Positions 50,721 through 63,095 of a stretch of 64,000 nucleotides of DNA are shown one piece after another. Under the pieces are notes generated by a model. That model did no database searches. It was not told the DNA's origin and was given only the letters and a program-made list of their open reading frames with translations. How positions within the stretch are numbered: position 1 is the first letter of the stretch; the number at the start of each line of letters is the position of its first letter. Where the stretch lies: contig NC_068562.1 in assembly GCF_022201045.2 (NCBI RefSeq), positions 6,368,001 to 6,432,000 of the forward strand. Reading direction: 5' to 3'. This DNA is from Citrus sinensis. Its lineage: Eukaryota; Streptophyta; Magnoliopsida; Sapindales; Rutaceae. The position numbers and the translations under genes are program-made.

Positions 50721-51104
50721 TAGGGGTGGGCATATTTTAACCGAACCGATCCAAACCGACGGTTTGGATCGGTTTCATTAATAAAAATACTGGTTTCGGT
50801 TTATTGGATTATAAACCGATATCACTCGGTTTGGATTTTAGTTTGGAAAGATTTCAAATGGATTCAAACCGATCCAATCCAAAATTTACACTTTCATACG
50901 TACACAAAGGAAATGTACACTTACATACACAATAGCATATCTCTTACTATAAAAACAAAAAAGATAAACCTAATTTTCCAAACACTCACGCCTCCGCCTC
51001 CACCTCCAGACTCCAGTGCTTCCTATTCCTAATTCCTATCATTCTCTAACTCTCTCAATCTCAAATTCTCAATCACTCATTCTTAAGTCTCCGGAGGTAT
51101 GTTT

Positions 51105-51530
51105 TGATTTTATTTTTCTTGCTAAGATTTTATTTCATTTTAGTCAAAAGTAAAAATAGATTTTGGTATAATTGATGATAATTTATTTGATTAATTATTT
51201 TTCTTGCTACGATTTTATTTCATTTTAGTCAAAGTTAAAATGGATTTAGGTATAATTGATGATAATTTATTTGATTAATTATTTTTCTTGCTACGATTTT
51301 ATTTCATTTAATTATTTTTCTTGATTTTATTTTTCTTGCTACGATTTTATTTCATTTTAGCCTAAGTTAAAATGGATTTAGGTATAATTGATGATAATTT
51401 ATTTGATTAATTATTTTTCTTGGTTTTATTTTTCTTGCTGAGATTTTATTTCATTTTAGTCCAAGTTAAAATGGATTTAGGTATAATACTATAATTGATG
51501 ATAATTTATTTGATTAATTAATTCCATAAC
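51105..51530. repeat. Imperfect tandem repeats upstream of the inner transposase
   Basis: About four degenerate copies of an approximately 80-bp AT-rich unit (ATGGATTTAGGTATAATTGA ... TTTTCTTGCTACGATTTT). The same array occurs reversed at about 55120-55550 in the outer element. Confidence 0.8.
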
Positions 51531-51568
51531 TATTTTTTTAATCTTTATTAATTGTAGAAGCTCTCAAC

Positions 51569-54024
51569 ATGGAAGATAATTCTAATATGAATGATATCAT
51601 GGAAGATGGAGAAACATTGATGGATGATTTTCTGGAACCTAAAAGTAAGAAATCTAAAATAGGGGGTGGTCGTCTTCATGACAGTGAAAGGGGTTCAAAA
51701 GCTTGGCCTCATCATATCAAAGATAAAGTGAATAAGACATGTAAGTGCAAATATTGTGGGAAGCAGTATAAGTGTGATAGTAAGTTTAATGAGACTTCTA
51801 ATTTGTGGACTCACTTAAGGAACAATGTGAAAAATATTGGGCTACTTTAGATGATGAGACTCAAACTAAACTAGCAAGCTTCCGTGTTAAGAAAAAAAAG
51901 TCTAATATGGCAAGTGGTAGTGGCACTGGGAATACTGTGTATGGTAGTGGGTTGGGGCTTGCTGGAAAGTTTGATAAGGAGGATTGTAGGAAGACTGTAG
52001 CTATGTATTTTATTCTTAATGAGGTTCCATTTAGGGAAGTAGAGTCTTATGGGTTTCATCTTTTGTGCGATAAACTTTGTCCTAGATTTGGCCCTCCTTC
52101 TAGGAGAACACTTGTTAGAGATATATATCAATTGTATTTAGCTAAGAAGACAGCATTGAAAAATATGTTTATTGCAAGTAAGTATAGATTTTCTATTACT
52201 ACAGACACTTGGACTTCCATACAAAATTTTAATTATATGGTTGTGACAGCCCATTAGGTTGATCATAATTGGAAATTACAGAAGAGGATTTTGAATTTTT
52301 TTCCAAATAACAAGCCACAAAGGGGATTCAATTGGCAAGCTCATTGAAAAATGCTTGCTTGATTGGGGTATAGAAAAAGTGATGACTGTTACAGTTGATA
52401 ATGCGAGTGCTAATGATGTTGCTGTTAATTATTTGAAAAAAAAGTTGAAAAATTGGAAGGGCGATGCAATGATTTTAGATGGAGATTGTTTACATTTACG
52501 TTGTTGTGCCCATATTGTTAATTTGATTGTGACTGAAGGGCTTAAAGAGATGCATGACTCAATTGCTAGCATTCGCAATGCAATTATGTATGTGAGGTCT
52601 TCTGGTTTGAGGTTGCATAAATTTAAATCATGTGTTGAGAGAGAGAAAATTGAAAATAAAGGACTTTTAGCATATGATGTGCCCACTAGATGGAATTCTA
52701 CCTACACTATGTTGTCGAGAGCCATACACTTTCAGAAAGCTTTTGAAAGGCTCGAAGAAGAGGAACATGATGGACCATATATGAGTTTTTTCAATGAGAG
52801 GAAGGCAGAACATATCAGGCCACCCACTGCTGAAGATTGGAAAAATGCTGAAATATTTATTGAGTTTTTGAAATTTTTCAATGATGTTACAGTTGATTTT
52901 AGTGCTTCATTATCAGTGACATCTAACTTGTATTTTCATCATCTTTGCACCATTCAAACCCAATTGCATTTGTATATTGAAAATGAGGACGTGCTTCTCA
53001 GTAAAATGGCTGCAAAAATGAAAATAAAGTGTGACAAGTATTGGGGTTCTGTGGACACCATCAATCACCTATTGATCATTGCTGTGGTGCTTGATCCAAG
53101 GTAAAAATCTGTTATTTCATTTGAATTTTTTATTTTTTATGATAAAATCTATTGTGCTAATTATTTACTCTAATTTCTTTTTTTTTTTTTAATCTAAGGT
53201 ACAAATTGAATTATGTGTTGTTTTGCTTTGAACAATTGCATAATCCTGAGAAAGTGGAAGAAATTACATCAAACATTAAGAAGCTACTTTTGAAGGTATA
53301 TTCTTAAACTTTCAAAACAAATTTAGTTATAATAATAGTTATTTTATTTTTTTTTAATTTAAATGTATTCATATTTACTTCAATTTATTTTCATAGCTAT
53401 ATAAGACCTATTGTCCTGTGGAATCTACTTCTGGTGGTGGTAGCCAATCTAGTAATGATGTTTGGGCAATTGATGCGGGTTTAAGAAGGAAAAGTGGCAA
53501 GGACTACTAATTTATTAATACAAAGACTCAATATAAGCAGTTAAAAGTGCAGAAAAATTCCATTGATTTGAAAAATGAGGTTGAGAGGTATTTGTTCGAA
53601 CCTAGTGAGGATGAAAATGATGATCAGTTTGATGTTTTGGGCTGGTGGAGTGCAAATAGTGCCAGGTTTAGGACTTTGTCACAAATTGCAAAGGATGTGT
53701 TAGCAATTCCTGTATCTACTGTGGCTTTTGAATCGGCTTTTAGTACCGGAGGTCGTGTAGTTGATGCATTTCGAAGTTCATTAACCCCTACAATGGTGGA
53801 GGCTTTGATATGCAGTCAACAATGGCTTAAAGCATCTGGTATGGATGAAAAATATATTAGGAAGTTTGATGTAGAAGCATTATCATCATCCTTCAGTGAT
53901 TTGGAATTATGTGCGTCTGTGGAGCAAGGTAACTATGCTTTAAATATTGTATAATTACATTATATTCTAAGTTAAGTAATCTAACTAATTATATTTGCCA
54001 TTTTATGCAGATTTTGACAAATGA
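51569..54024 (+). pseudogene. hAT transposase of the inner element (zf-BED, RICESLEEPER type)
   Basis: Order: acidic N-terminus MEDNSNMNDIMEDGETLMDD, BED finger (CKCKYCGKQYKCDS, THL; 51569-51850), then 51810-52257, the RNase H-like middle 52355-53104, a probable exon at about 53200-53296, a linker, and the C-terminal dimerisation domain 53547-53930. A likely last exon ends DFDK at 54024. Plausible GT..AG introns lie after VVLDPR, after KKLLLK and after SVEQ. Lesions shared with the outer copy: a one-base frame change after the BED histidine, and an in-frame TAA after KSGKDY (53507-53509). Lesions only here: TGG to TAG after VVTAH (52255-52257), and one extra T in a T-run near 52300. This copy cannot make a full transposase. 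Confidence 0.88.
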
Positions 54025-54434
54025 AAAGCAATTGGGCATAAGTTTTGACGACAAATGCACAATATTTTGATTGTTAAATGTTGTTCAAATTTATTTTAAT
54101 TTTGTGAGTTTGTTTTGATTGAACATGGGGAGAACTTTTTTATTATAATGTATTATGTTGTGAACAAATTTTGTAAGTTTGTTTTGATTGAACATGGAGA
54201 GATTTTGTTTATTAAAATTATTCTATTGTGAACAAATATAAAACCAGTATATATTCTGTTATTAGAACTCAAACCGAAGATCCAAACCGATCCAAACTGA
54301 TCCAGTCGGTTTGGATCAGTTCGGTTTATAAAAAATTTATGTCTATATCGGTTTGGGAATATTTCAAACTGATAAGTTTGGATCGGTTTGATAATATGTC
54401 TCAAACCGATCCAAACCGAATTTGCCCACCCCTA

Positions 54435-54442
54435 AGTCCAAG
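54435..54442. repeat. Target-site duplication, right of inner hAT element
   Basis: AGTCCAAG, the partner of 50713-50720. Confidence 0.95.
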
Positions 54443-55946
54443 TGTCTATAGTAATAGAAACTCTATACTTACTTGCAATAAACATATTTTTCAATGCTGC
54501 CTTCTCAGCTAAATACAATTGATATGTATCTCTAACAAGTGTTCTCCTAGAAGGAGGGCCAAATCTAGGACAAAGTTTATCGCACAAAAAATGAAACCCA
54601 TAAGACTCTACTTCCCTAAATAGAACCTCATTAAGAATAAAATACATAGCTACAGTCTTCCTACAATCCTCCTTATCAAACTTTCCAGCAAGACCCAACC
54701 CACTACCATACACAGTATTCCCAGTGCCACTACCACTTGCCATATTAGACTTTTTTTTCTTAACACGGAAGCTTGCTAGTTTAGTTTGAGTCTCATCATC
54801 TAAAGTAGCCCAATATTTTTCACATTGTTCCTTAAGTGAGTCCACAAATTAGAAGTCTCATTAAACTTACTATCACACTTATACTGCTTCCCACAATATT
54901 TGCACTTACATGTCTTATTCACTTTATCTTTGATATGATGAGGCCAAGCTTTTGAACCCCTTTCACTGTCATGAAGACGACCACCCCCTATTTTAGATTT
55001 CTTACTTTTAGGTTCCAGAAAATCATCCATCAATGTTTCTCCATCTTTCATGATATCATTCATATTAGAATTATCTTCCATGTTGAGAGCTTCTACAATT
55101 AATAAAGATTAAAAAAATAGTTATGGAATTAATTAATCAAATAAATTATCATCAATTATAGTATTATACCTAAATCCATTTTAACTTGGACTAAAATGAA
55201 ATAAAATCACAGCAAGAAAAATAAAACCAAGAAAAATAATTAATCAAATAAATTATCATCAATTATACCTAAATCCATTTTAACTTAGGCTAAAATGAAA
55301 TAAAATCGTAGCAAGAAAAATAAAATCAAGAAAAATAATTAAATGAAATAAAATCGTAGCAAGAAAAATAATTAATCAAATAAATTATCATCAATTATAC
55401 CTAAATCCATTTTAACTTTGACTAAAATGAAATAAAATCGTAGCAAGAAAAATAATTAATCAAATAAATTATCATCAATTATACCAAAATCTATTTTTAC
55501 TTTTAACTAAAATGAAATAAAATCTTAGCAAGAAAAATAAAATCAAAACATACCTCAGGAGACTTGAGAATGAGTGATTGAGAATTTGAGATTGAGAGAG
55601 TTAGAGAATGATAGGAATTAGGAATAGGAAGCACTGGAGTCTGGAGGTGGAGGTAGAGGCGTGAGTGTTTGGAAAATTAGGTTTATCTTTTTGTTTTTAT
55701 AGTAAGAGATATGCTATTGTGTATGTAAGTGTACATTTCCTTTGTGTACGTATGAAAGTGTAAATTTTGGATTGAATCGGTTTGAATCCATTTGAAATCT
55801 TTCCAAACCAAAATCCAAACCGAGTGATATCAGTTTATAATCCAATAAACCGAAACCAGTATTTTTATTAATGAAACCGATCCAAACCGACCTAAACCGT
55901 CGGTTTGGATCGGTTGGGTTAAAATATGCCCACCCCTAGTTTAAAA

Positions 55947-56539
55947 CGTCTTAGATTTGACATAACATGAAACTCACACAACATGAACATAATCTAATGA
56001 TCTGTTTTGCCAGCCAACATCTGTTGTTTTGGGTGGCCACCATTGGTTCATTGCTACCACTAATTAGACAAGCAAATGCAATGATACTGGGTATGCAACT
56101 TGAGTGACTTTTCATATGATGAATGTTGGAAAATTAAATCCTAAAGACGTTGGTTTTTCGGCTTTGATTTTTTTTTCTTGCCAATAAAGAACCACCAACA
56201 TTTTGATGTAATAATTCATGAATTTCTATTTTTTCTTTCCACCCAATTTTTTACTTGTGAAAACGGGGCTTAAATCAGAAGCACGTGGCTGATCGCTAGG
56301 CAAAGAGAGGTAGAGAACAAGGACGCAATTCTTTTCTAGCCAAAATTTTGCCTTCAATGCCACGAATATCACCATATATCTAATGCAGCATAGGCTGACC
56401 GACAAAATTGTGATCTCTTTACTTTTAAATCTAAAAATAAACCCCCAAAAGAAAAAAAAAAAAAGTAACGAAAACAAGTTTTTAGCGTTTTAATCGGCAT
56501 AAATCAAGCACCACAGCACCCTCTCAACTCCGACGGCAT
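55947..56539. other. Intergenic spacer
   Basis: AT-rich and non-coding. An A-rich tract lies at 56452-56464. No gene recognised. Confidence 0.5.
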
Positions 56540-58076
56540 ATGTTCACAACTTGTCTATTCCTCTTCTTGACACCAGATCTTGCAACTTTAAGGCTTTGAT
56601 GAAAACCACTCAACCGCATTCTTCAGATCTGGCTGGTAGTAGTTATCTCCAACCTGCAAATGTTTGCAATAGCAGAGGAGAGGAGATAATATGAAAAAAA
56701 AAAACTCCACTATTGTCAACAATCACAAACACAGTTCACCATCTGCAGTGGCAAGACTATTCAGAACATGACTAGCTTAACTGAGCATACCAACTTCATA
56801 CTAACGTGTACGAAGCTAGCAGTTATCACCAATGATGTAAGGAAAAATCATTAGAGCAACAATTTTAATCGTAAGCTCAGAAGCCAAGCGTAACTAGTGA
56901 ATTTCATTGGAGAAACCATTAAGACAGGTTTCTTCTTACAAGTTAGTGCTTCATCACTGCTAAGGAGGAAAAAGGTGGTAAAAAGCTAAATAACGAATTC
57001 AAATTGGAAGTAATCAGGCACTATGCCTTTTGTCAAATTTCTGGAAAAACATATTGAAAATCCAACTGTTATTACATGACCAAAGATAAAGAAATTCAAA
57101 TCAAGATTAAGAAGCTTCCTTCATTCACTTAGCAAACAAAATCCAAAATACAATACAAATGATAGTAAGCATTCATCCAAGTGATAGACCAAGGAAGCAT
57201 TAGAAAATGAAAATCATGCTAGATAAAAGCAACAGACTTCTAAATTACGTGACTAGCTATCACCTTTGCCATTCTGTGGATCTCATGTTTCATAACAGAT
57301 TTGTGAAGTAATGCAGCGGGTTTATTCTGTTTCTTGGTTTTAGTCGTCGCAAGCACCACAACTTGATCTTTCCCAGGTTGAATGGTAACTGTTTTCTAGT
57401 TAGCCAATCCTAACACAGAACCACACTGTAAGACTCTCAAGCAGACTATTTTTTTTTTTTAAAATGAGATCTCAAGCAGACTAGTTAACCAAGCTCTAGA
57501 CTCAATTAAGAAATGCAATTGAAACTTCTAAACTAATCAGAGGCCAAACTTCAAATTCTACTTAAGCCAAAAACTGTAAGAACTTAATAACACTATCTTT
57601 GGACTCAAAACAATCAGCATCCAAGGTTCATTTTCTAGGGTATCAAACAGTAAGGAATCATCGAATCCAAAAAAATCATTTCACATAAACATAATAATAA
57701 AATGTCAAAATTCAAAAACTAAGATCTTCATCTATTCTTTAGCATACAAGAAGAAGCTCAAATCAAATTTCCTCAACAAGCAAAGCAGTTCAGCAATAAC
57801 CTAAGCAACCAAACACCACCCACTTACAAGCTTAATTTTTTTTTCCCCTATTCCCACAAAACCGACCAAAAACAAAAGTAGAGCATTCAATTTTTCTCCC
57901 ACCAAATTTATAAACAGAACATGTGATTACAGCGCTTGAAAGTGTTAAGATTTGTAGAGATTGTTAGTCTCTTTGCTAAACTGAGCACTAGCAGATCCTC
58001 TTCCAAACTCCTTCACCAAAAAACAGTTGTTCTTCTTCACAATCTCCCATATCAACTGCCCCCCCACTGTTGCCAT
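56540..58076 (-). pseudogene. RPL28: 60S ribosomal protein L28 (eL28) pseudogene, unprocessed
   Basis: Three exon-like blocks on the minus strand. At 58076 to about 57930: [41 protein letters not shown]. At about 57410-57255: GLAN, then [20 protein letters not shown] and [20 protein letters not shown]. At about 56655-56540: VGDNYYQPDLKN, then KVARSGVKKRNRQ. Splice-like borders separate them, so this is a duplicated gene, not a retrocopy. Lesions: an extra base in exon 1 after NNLY that shifts the frame to a stop; TAG in place of the Lys codon after GLAN; a small deletion after PDLKN that shifts frame (NAVEWFSSKP, stop). Since the start and promoter look normal, transcription is possible, but no complete L28 can be made. 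Confidence 0.85.
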
Positions 58077-58271
58077 CTTCTGTTAACCTACACTCCCCCA
58101 AAACCAAACCAAATCACCACAAAATCAAAATCCAATTAATCTTAAATTACAGAGTCTAGAAAACAAATTCCATCGAATCATAGAGATCGTAGCTGTCGGG
58201 GATTCTGGTTTTGATTGATTTGGATATCTCGAGTGGAGGCTGATAGGGTTTTACTTCTAAAATGAAGCCAT

Positions 58272-58280
58272 AAACCCTAA
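58272..58280. promoter_or_regulatory. Telo-box upstream of the eL28 pseudogene
   Basis: AAACCCTAA on the plus strand, about 200 bases upstream of the pseudogene start. Such boxes work in either orientation in plant ribosomal-protein promoters. Confidence 0.65.
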
Positions 58281-59574
58281 TTTAGTTCTCTTTTTAATTT
58301 TAAGAGTTCTATTACTTGGAGGGTAGGGTTAATTTCCAATTATTACGGTTCTGTCCAGTAAATTTTTGAGTGACAAGAATACCCTTCTTATTCTTCTTCT
58401 TCCTATTATTATGATTAGTAGTTTTGGTAGTTATTTACAGTTTAACCGATCCAGAAAACATATTTTATATCTCCTTGAAAACCCTTGTAATAGAAAAAAC
58501 ATGTTACATCATCCCAAATTATTATTAATACAGAATGCCATGAGACGTCACATTTGTGTATCTTGCACTTTACAAAATTACAGCTGATACTAAAGATTAG
58601 ATCTCAGTCCTTGTTATTTTTTCTCAAAAAAAAAAAAAAAGTTAAAAAGATATTAAAATTGTACAAAGAATTAGTAATTTTGGAAAATACCATTTAACTT
58701 ATCCTAAGAGTGCAAATTAGAGAGAGGATATCAAACATCAAATACCAACAACACTATTTTAATTGTATTATGTAAGACAAACATTCTAAATTAACATTAA
58801 GTTTATCATATCGTATTAATTATATTGCATTAAGTTATATTGCTTTATTTTATATTCTACTGCAATGTAATATTATATTTTGTGTAATATGTACTACGTT
58901 ATATAAAAAAGAGATCTACGTGATCATTTATAAAACTAAAATGATGTGGATAATCATTTCAACAAACCTTAAGATTGTGGGTAGCTTTTCCCCTTAATAA
59001 TATATATTTTTATTTAAATAAATTAAAAATAATAATATGAACCGTGCCATGTTAAACAAACCCATAATACATTAGAATACAGCATACAGCATTGAAGATT
59101 TACCAAACATGCAATCCCATGTACTGTGATTTGCTTAACTAACACACCCTAAAGACATAACAAAGAAAAAATTGCTGGCGCTAGGTATAAATTACTACTC
59201 ATGTTCCAAATCAAGTAACTGAAGAAAATAAAGTTAATAGCCCTCTTGACTCCACCTCAATTCATGAATTAAGAACCCAATAGCAGGTAACAAGAGCCTC
59301 CTAATACCAGATCACCAGCTTTACAACTCAACTAATGTTACACTATTTACATAGGAAAAGCAGGAGGCCTTCATCCTTCCTAGTTCTTACACCTACAACA
59401 GCCAAATGTCACGAAATTGTACAAATGGATTCTAGCTATGCAAAGAGTCCTGCTAAGTATGCAGCAGATACTAGGCAATCAATTCAGATAAAAATGCCCA
59501 GTACACTGACCAAATTTATAGTAGAAAGCACCTACTGTAACCTCTCCCCGCGGGTACCAAATTCACAAGTTGCT
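58281..59574. other. Intergenic, AT-rich
   Basis: No gene recognised. The part from about 59160 is probably the 3' untranslated region of the PWWP gene. The 73- and 102-codon plus-strand frames here are not supported by any family. Confidence 0.5.
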
Positions 59575-62500
59575 TCATGTCAAAGCTCGGTTTGCCGGTC
59601 TCGCAGAACCATTCACTGCTTCATTTATCCTACTGAACACTAACTTTAGAGGGATACAAGAAATTACAGGACCCTTGGGCTTCTGCTCCGCTGGCTTCCT
59701 CTCTACTTGGCTAGTTAGGGAGGAGAGTTTCCGAATCTTTTTGGATAACGACTCAGGTTTTCTGGATTTCAGTGATTTACTTGATGAGTAGCGTGATGAT
59801 AATTTTTTACGCTTGTTGGAATTTCTTCCAGCTTCTGATTTTTGCTTAACTGGATAACCCATTGGAGCAGACTCCACAACAAACACACGAGTTGCATCAG
59901 ATTCCATGCCATCACAATAGCCATCACCCAAAACTTCAACCATCAGAGGGTGACCTATGATAGCTTTACCATTCAATTTACTCATGAGGGAAACCAGTGG
60001 AACATGCTGTCGCCGGTAGCCAGCTTTCACCTCAAGCTCAACGTTGTACAGTACAGAATCAACACAAAGGTTTCTGACGGGAAAATCCTGATATCTGGAG
60101 TGAACTGTGTACCGAGTCTGACGAAAGGGAAGTGACCTTTTTGGATTCAAGGATTCATCGGACAACAGCTTCACCTCTGTGGTTCTCATATGAGGTAAAG
60201 ACTTGCCCCAAGGCTGCTCTTCAGTTTCAGATTTCAACTTGGAACCACAAATGCTATCACAATCAACCTTGTGATCAAAAGAACCATGAGAGAGACCATC
60301 CAGGCGGTGCAAACTGTCGACAAAAGTATTTGGTTCATCATTCATGTCTGAATATTTTCTTGAGGCCTGTTTTCTATTCTTACTCATATGTCTTGACTTC
60401 CTCTTTCCTTTTGACTGCCACTTTGATGTACCTTTCTCCATCCTCTGGCTAATATTATTGGCATGAACAGCCATGGAACAGGGAGAACCAGATTCATTAA
60501 GCCCCTCGTTCCTCAAAGTTACAGCTTCAACTTCACTGCATTGACTAGGTTGCCTTCCTGAGACACCAACTTGAGGCTTCCCTGGTGAAGAAGGCACAAT
60601 TATAGGAGAAATACCTAGCATAATCAAATTGTAAATTAATAAAAGAAGGAAAATCTAAAAATTAAAATAAGAAAACTTTCACACTACTAACTTTCATCTT
60701 TTCCTCCCTCTGCGAATTCAAGAAGGGAGAAGAGAGTCCACAACCACACATATTTCCTAATCATTATGACAAGAGCATTAATGGCACAAGGCTGGAAACG
60801 GAGCAAGTTTGACTAACCCTCTATTATAATGATTAGGCTACATAAATACTGAAGTTCACAAATGTGTTGGTCAAGAATACCTGTACCATGTTTATCCTCC
60901 CCAACAAATGGCACATCAAACAACCTGTCTTTCCCTGCCAAACCTGGTATGCTGGAAATTTCAGTCTCCTTCATCTTTTGATTGCTATGGCTACCATCAC
61001 AAGCAGGTCCAGAGGCATTTAATGAGACGCCATTGTCATATGAAACTCCAGTGCTTTCAGAGTTGTTAATTACCACAGATGTACTTTTCCTTGACTCATT
61101 AGATTCTACTACAGAAGCTTTGCTGTCAGATAACCCTGGAAGAGATGAGCCGTTTGAAGTGGCAAGTTGATCACAAATAACTGGGACAGACACCATAGCC
61201 GTACTCTCCAAAACTTTTGTCAAAGGCCGACGGCGATTTTTCCTCTTTAAGAATTCATGGACATTCGCCACAGGAGTTCTCTTTCTTTTTAAAGTTGAAG
61301 AACAACCTTTGCTACCACTCACAGGACCTCCATTAGACACATTGCCATTTTGTGAATTGCACAATGAAGCACTTTCTTGTTGAATTAACTCAGGTGCCCC
61401 CCCAGCCTGTACTTTCCTTTTTGAGCCTACTCCCATGCCAAGGTCCTCAAGTCCTCTCATACGCTTTGTTCCCTCCATTCCATCATCCTCCGAGTCATTT
61501 GGTGTTCTTCTCCTTTTTCCTTGCACAGAGAGCTCTTTAGAACCGTTAATAAGATTAGGCTCTTGAAAAGAAATTCCATATTGAGATAATTCAGGTGCTG
61601 AATCTGAACTGTCTTCAGAATCACTTGTTTGATCAGTCATATCCTCATTTTCTTTGCTAGAATGGGACATCACAGGAGATTCTCCTGTCAAACTACCTTG
61701 ATCCCCACCTGAATTATCAGGTCTAACCCAGTAGTCTGGATGATCCTTGCCTAAGCGAGCACTCTCAAGCTCAAGAGCGTGAAGGATGGCATCTTCCCTC
61801 CTAGCGTACTTCACAGCTTTCTTACCTGAACTTGCAGCAGAAGCCTTTGCTTTTGCAATGCATTCATCGTATTCTCCACAACGGAACGCCTTTACCCTCT
61901 TAGACTTTTCAAGATTATACCAATCCCTAAGCCATCAAAACAAATAGATTTAGTCAAAAAATTTAGACAACATGCACACATCAATTGAAAACTTAACACC
62001 CAGAAATTTAAAGAAGCCAACATTGTAAGAGCAATAACTTAATTACTCTTCAACCACATTCAAAATACTTAAAGGCAATATCAGAATATTATCAAGAACA
62101 TAAAACATAGATAAGAGTTTGGTTCCTGCCTACAGATAGCTAGTCTTGTCTACTTCTCATATTAAAAGAAATATTTTGAGACATCCAAAAGCATTGGTTG
62201 TGTAATCCTATAAAATTCTATTATTGTCTCTTAGAACTGATCCAAGACACACACATATTAAGCATGCATCTCTTACATGCAGCAAACCTCAAGCTTACAC
62301 CTAAAACACAATGTTCTAATTTCTATCATTAAAAAGCCAATGCTCTGTATGGTTCCCTGAACTCAGCCATATCAACAAATTGTTCAATGCGTATATGACA
62401 TAAACTTTGAAGGGCTCATATAAACTAAAGTAACAACCTCCAGTCCCCTCATACAACTTCAAATGACAAACTCGTTATTAGAAAACTTTGCAAGCAAACA

Positions 62501-63095
62501 ACTTCAAATGAAACCAATTATTATGCTACCTTCCCTTTTCTGAATCTTCAAATACAAGTATCCCACTGCATCCCATTCTTGCCTGGTCTCAAACCCAGAA
62601 CATCAAACTCCAGCGACACAGACAACCAATTACATTAATAAGATGAAAATCCCAAAAAGAGAACTAGCAGGCTCATTTTCATTCATTGCCTGGTCTTTAT
62701 TTTTGGGTCAAAAACCACAAGCTCAAGCTCAACCATCAAGCTAAGTGACTATCAAGACTACAGTAGCACAAAAATCACAATAACAAACAACATAAAAGAT
62801 CATCACCAAGCTTCCACTAGCAGAAATAATCAAGGCAGAAACAGTTAAAAGCAAGGAGAAAGCTAAGTAAGAAAAGTAAATGGGGCACTCACACACTGGC
62901 ATCCTCGCGGCCGAGAAGCTTAACAGGGGTACCAGATCTTGGTGAGACCAAACAACCCTCAGAAATCTCATCAAGACCCAGAATCCGACCCGGCCACCAC
63001 GTCCCGTTTCGTCTCCGTACCCAAACCAACCCGCCAACAGCCGGGTCAATGTTATTGTTTCTGTTGCCATCATCTTCAGATTCAGGACTACCCAT
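59575..63095 (-). CDS. PWWP-domain nuclear protein (At1g51745/At3g21295-like)
   Basis: Three exons (minus): 62893-63095, 60881-61926 and 59575-60614, joined in phase; 762 residues. The PWWP domain is at about 15-105: VGGLVWVRRRNGTWWPGRIL (WWPG replacing PWWP), TPVKLLGREDASVDWYNLEK, FRCGEYDECIAKAKA. The rest is low-complexity, Ser/Lys-rich and charged, with nuclear-localisation-like clusters (GKRRRTPND, KRKRTP, KRKNRRRP, NSNKRKKLSSR). A conserved C-terminal block reads FPVRNLCVDSVLYNVELEVK, HVPLVSLMSKLNGKAIIGHP, LMVEVLGDGYCDGM. PWWP domains bind methylated histone tails or DNA; the function of this plant group is unknown to me. ATG 63095 is chosen as the last of two adjacent Met codons before GSPESEDDG; an in-frame upstream ATG exists at 63119. 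Confidence 0.9.

Larger units (their letters stand above)
50721..54434 (+). mobile_element. Inner hAT transposon, 3714 bp, inserted in opposite orientation into its sibling
   Basis: Both ends are TAGGGGTGGGCA inverted repeats, and a perfect AGTCCAAG duplication flanks it. It is nearly identical to the outer element along its whole length (3714 against 3713 bp). It has the same subterminal AACCGATCCAAACCG-type repeats and the same block of tandem repeats upstream of the transposase. Confidence 0.96.
48908..55081 (-). pseudogene. hAT transposase of the outer element (zf-BED, RICESLEEPER type), split by insertion
   Basis: 5' half: 55081-54800 with a BED zinc finger (CKCKYCGKQYKCDS, THL), then 54845-54443 with SNMASGSGTG, REVESYGFHFLCDKLCPRF and SKYRVSITIDTWT. 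The inner element then interrupts within the codons for DTWTS. 3' half: 50733-49825 with SIQNFNYMVVTAHWVDHNW, MTITVDNASANDVAVNYLKK and RCCAHIVNLIVTEGLKEM, then 49381-48974 with the hAT dimerisation domain (VLGWWSANSARFRTLSQIA, STVAFESAFSTGGRVVD). Small introns are likely between the blocks. Two further flaws are shared with the inner copy: a one-base frame change right after the BED histidine (about 54840), and an in-frame TAA after KSGKDY (about 49420). Apart from these and the insertion the long middle frame is open. Confidence 0.88.
48504..55938 (-). mobile_element. Outer hAT transposon, interrupted by a sibling element
   Basis: The ends are TAAGGGTGGGCA (left) and, read backwards, TAGGGGTGGGCA (right). 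An identical 8-bp target duplication GTTTAAAA lies at 48496-48503 and 55939-55946. Removing the inner element and its extra 8-bp duplication leaves 3713 bp. Subterminal regions at both ends carry many inverted and direct copies of AACCGATCCAAACCG-like words, probably transposase-binding sites. The transposase gene runs leftward. The element's two halves are 54443-55938 (5' half) and 48504-50720 (3' half). Confidence 0.95.
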
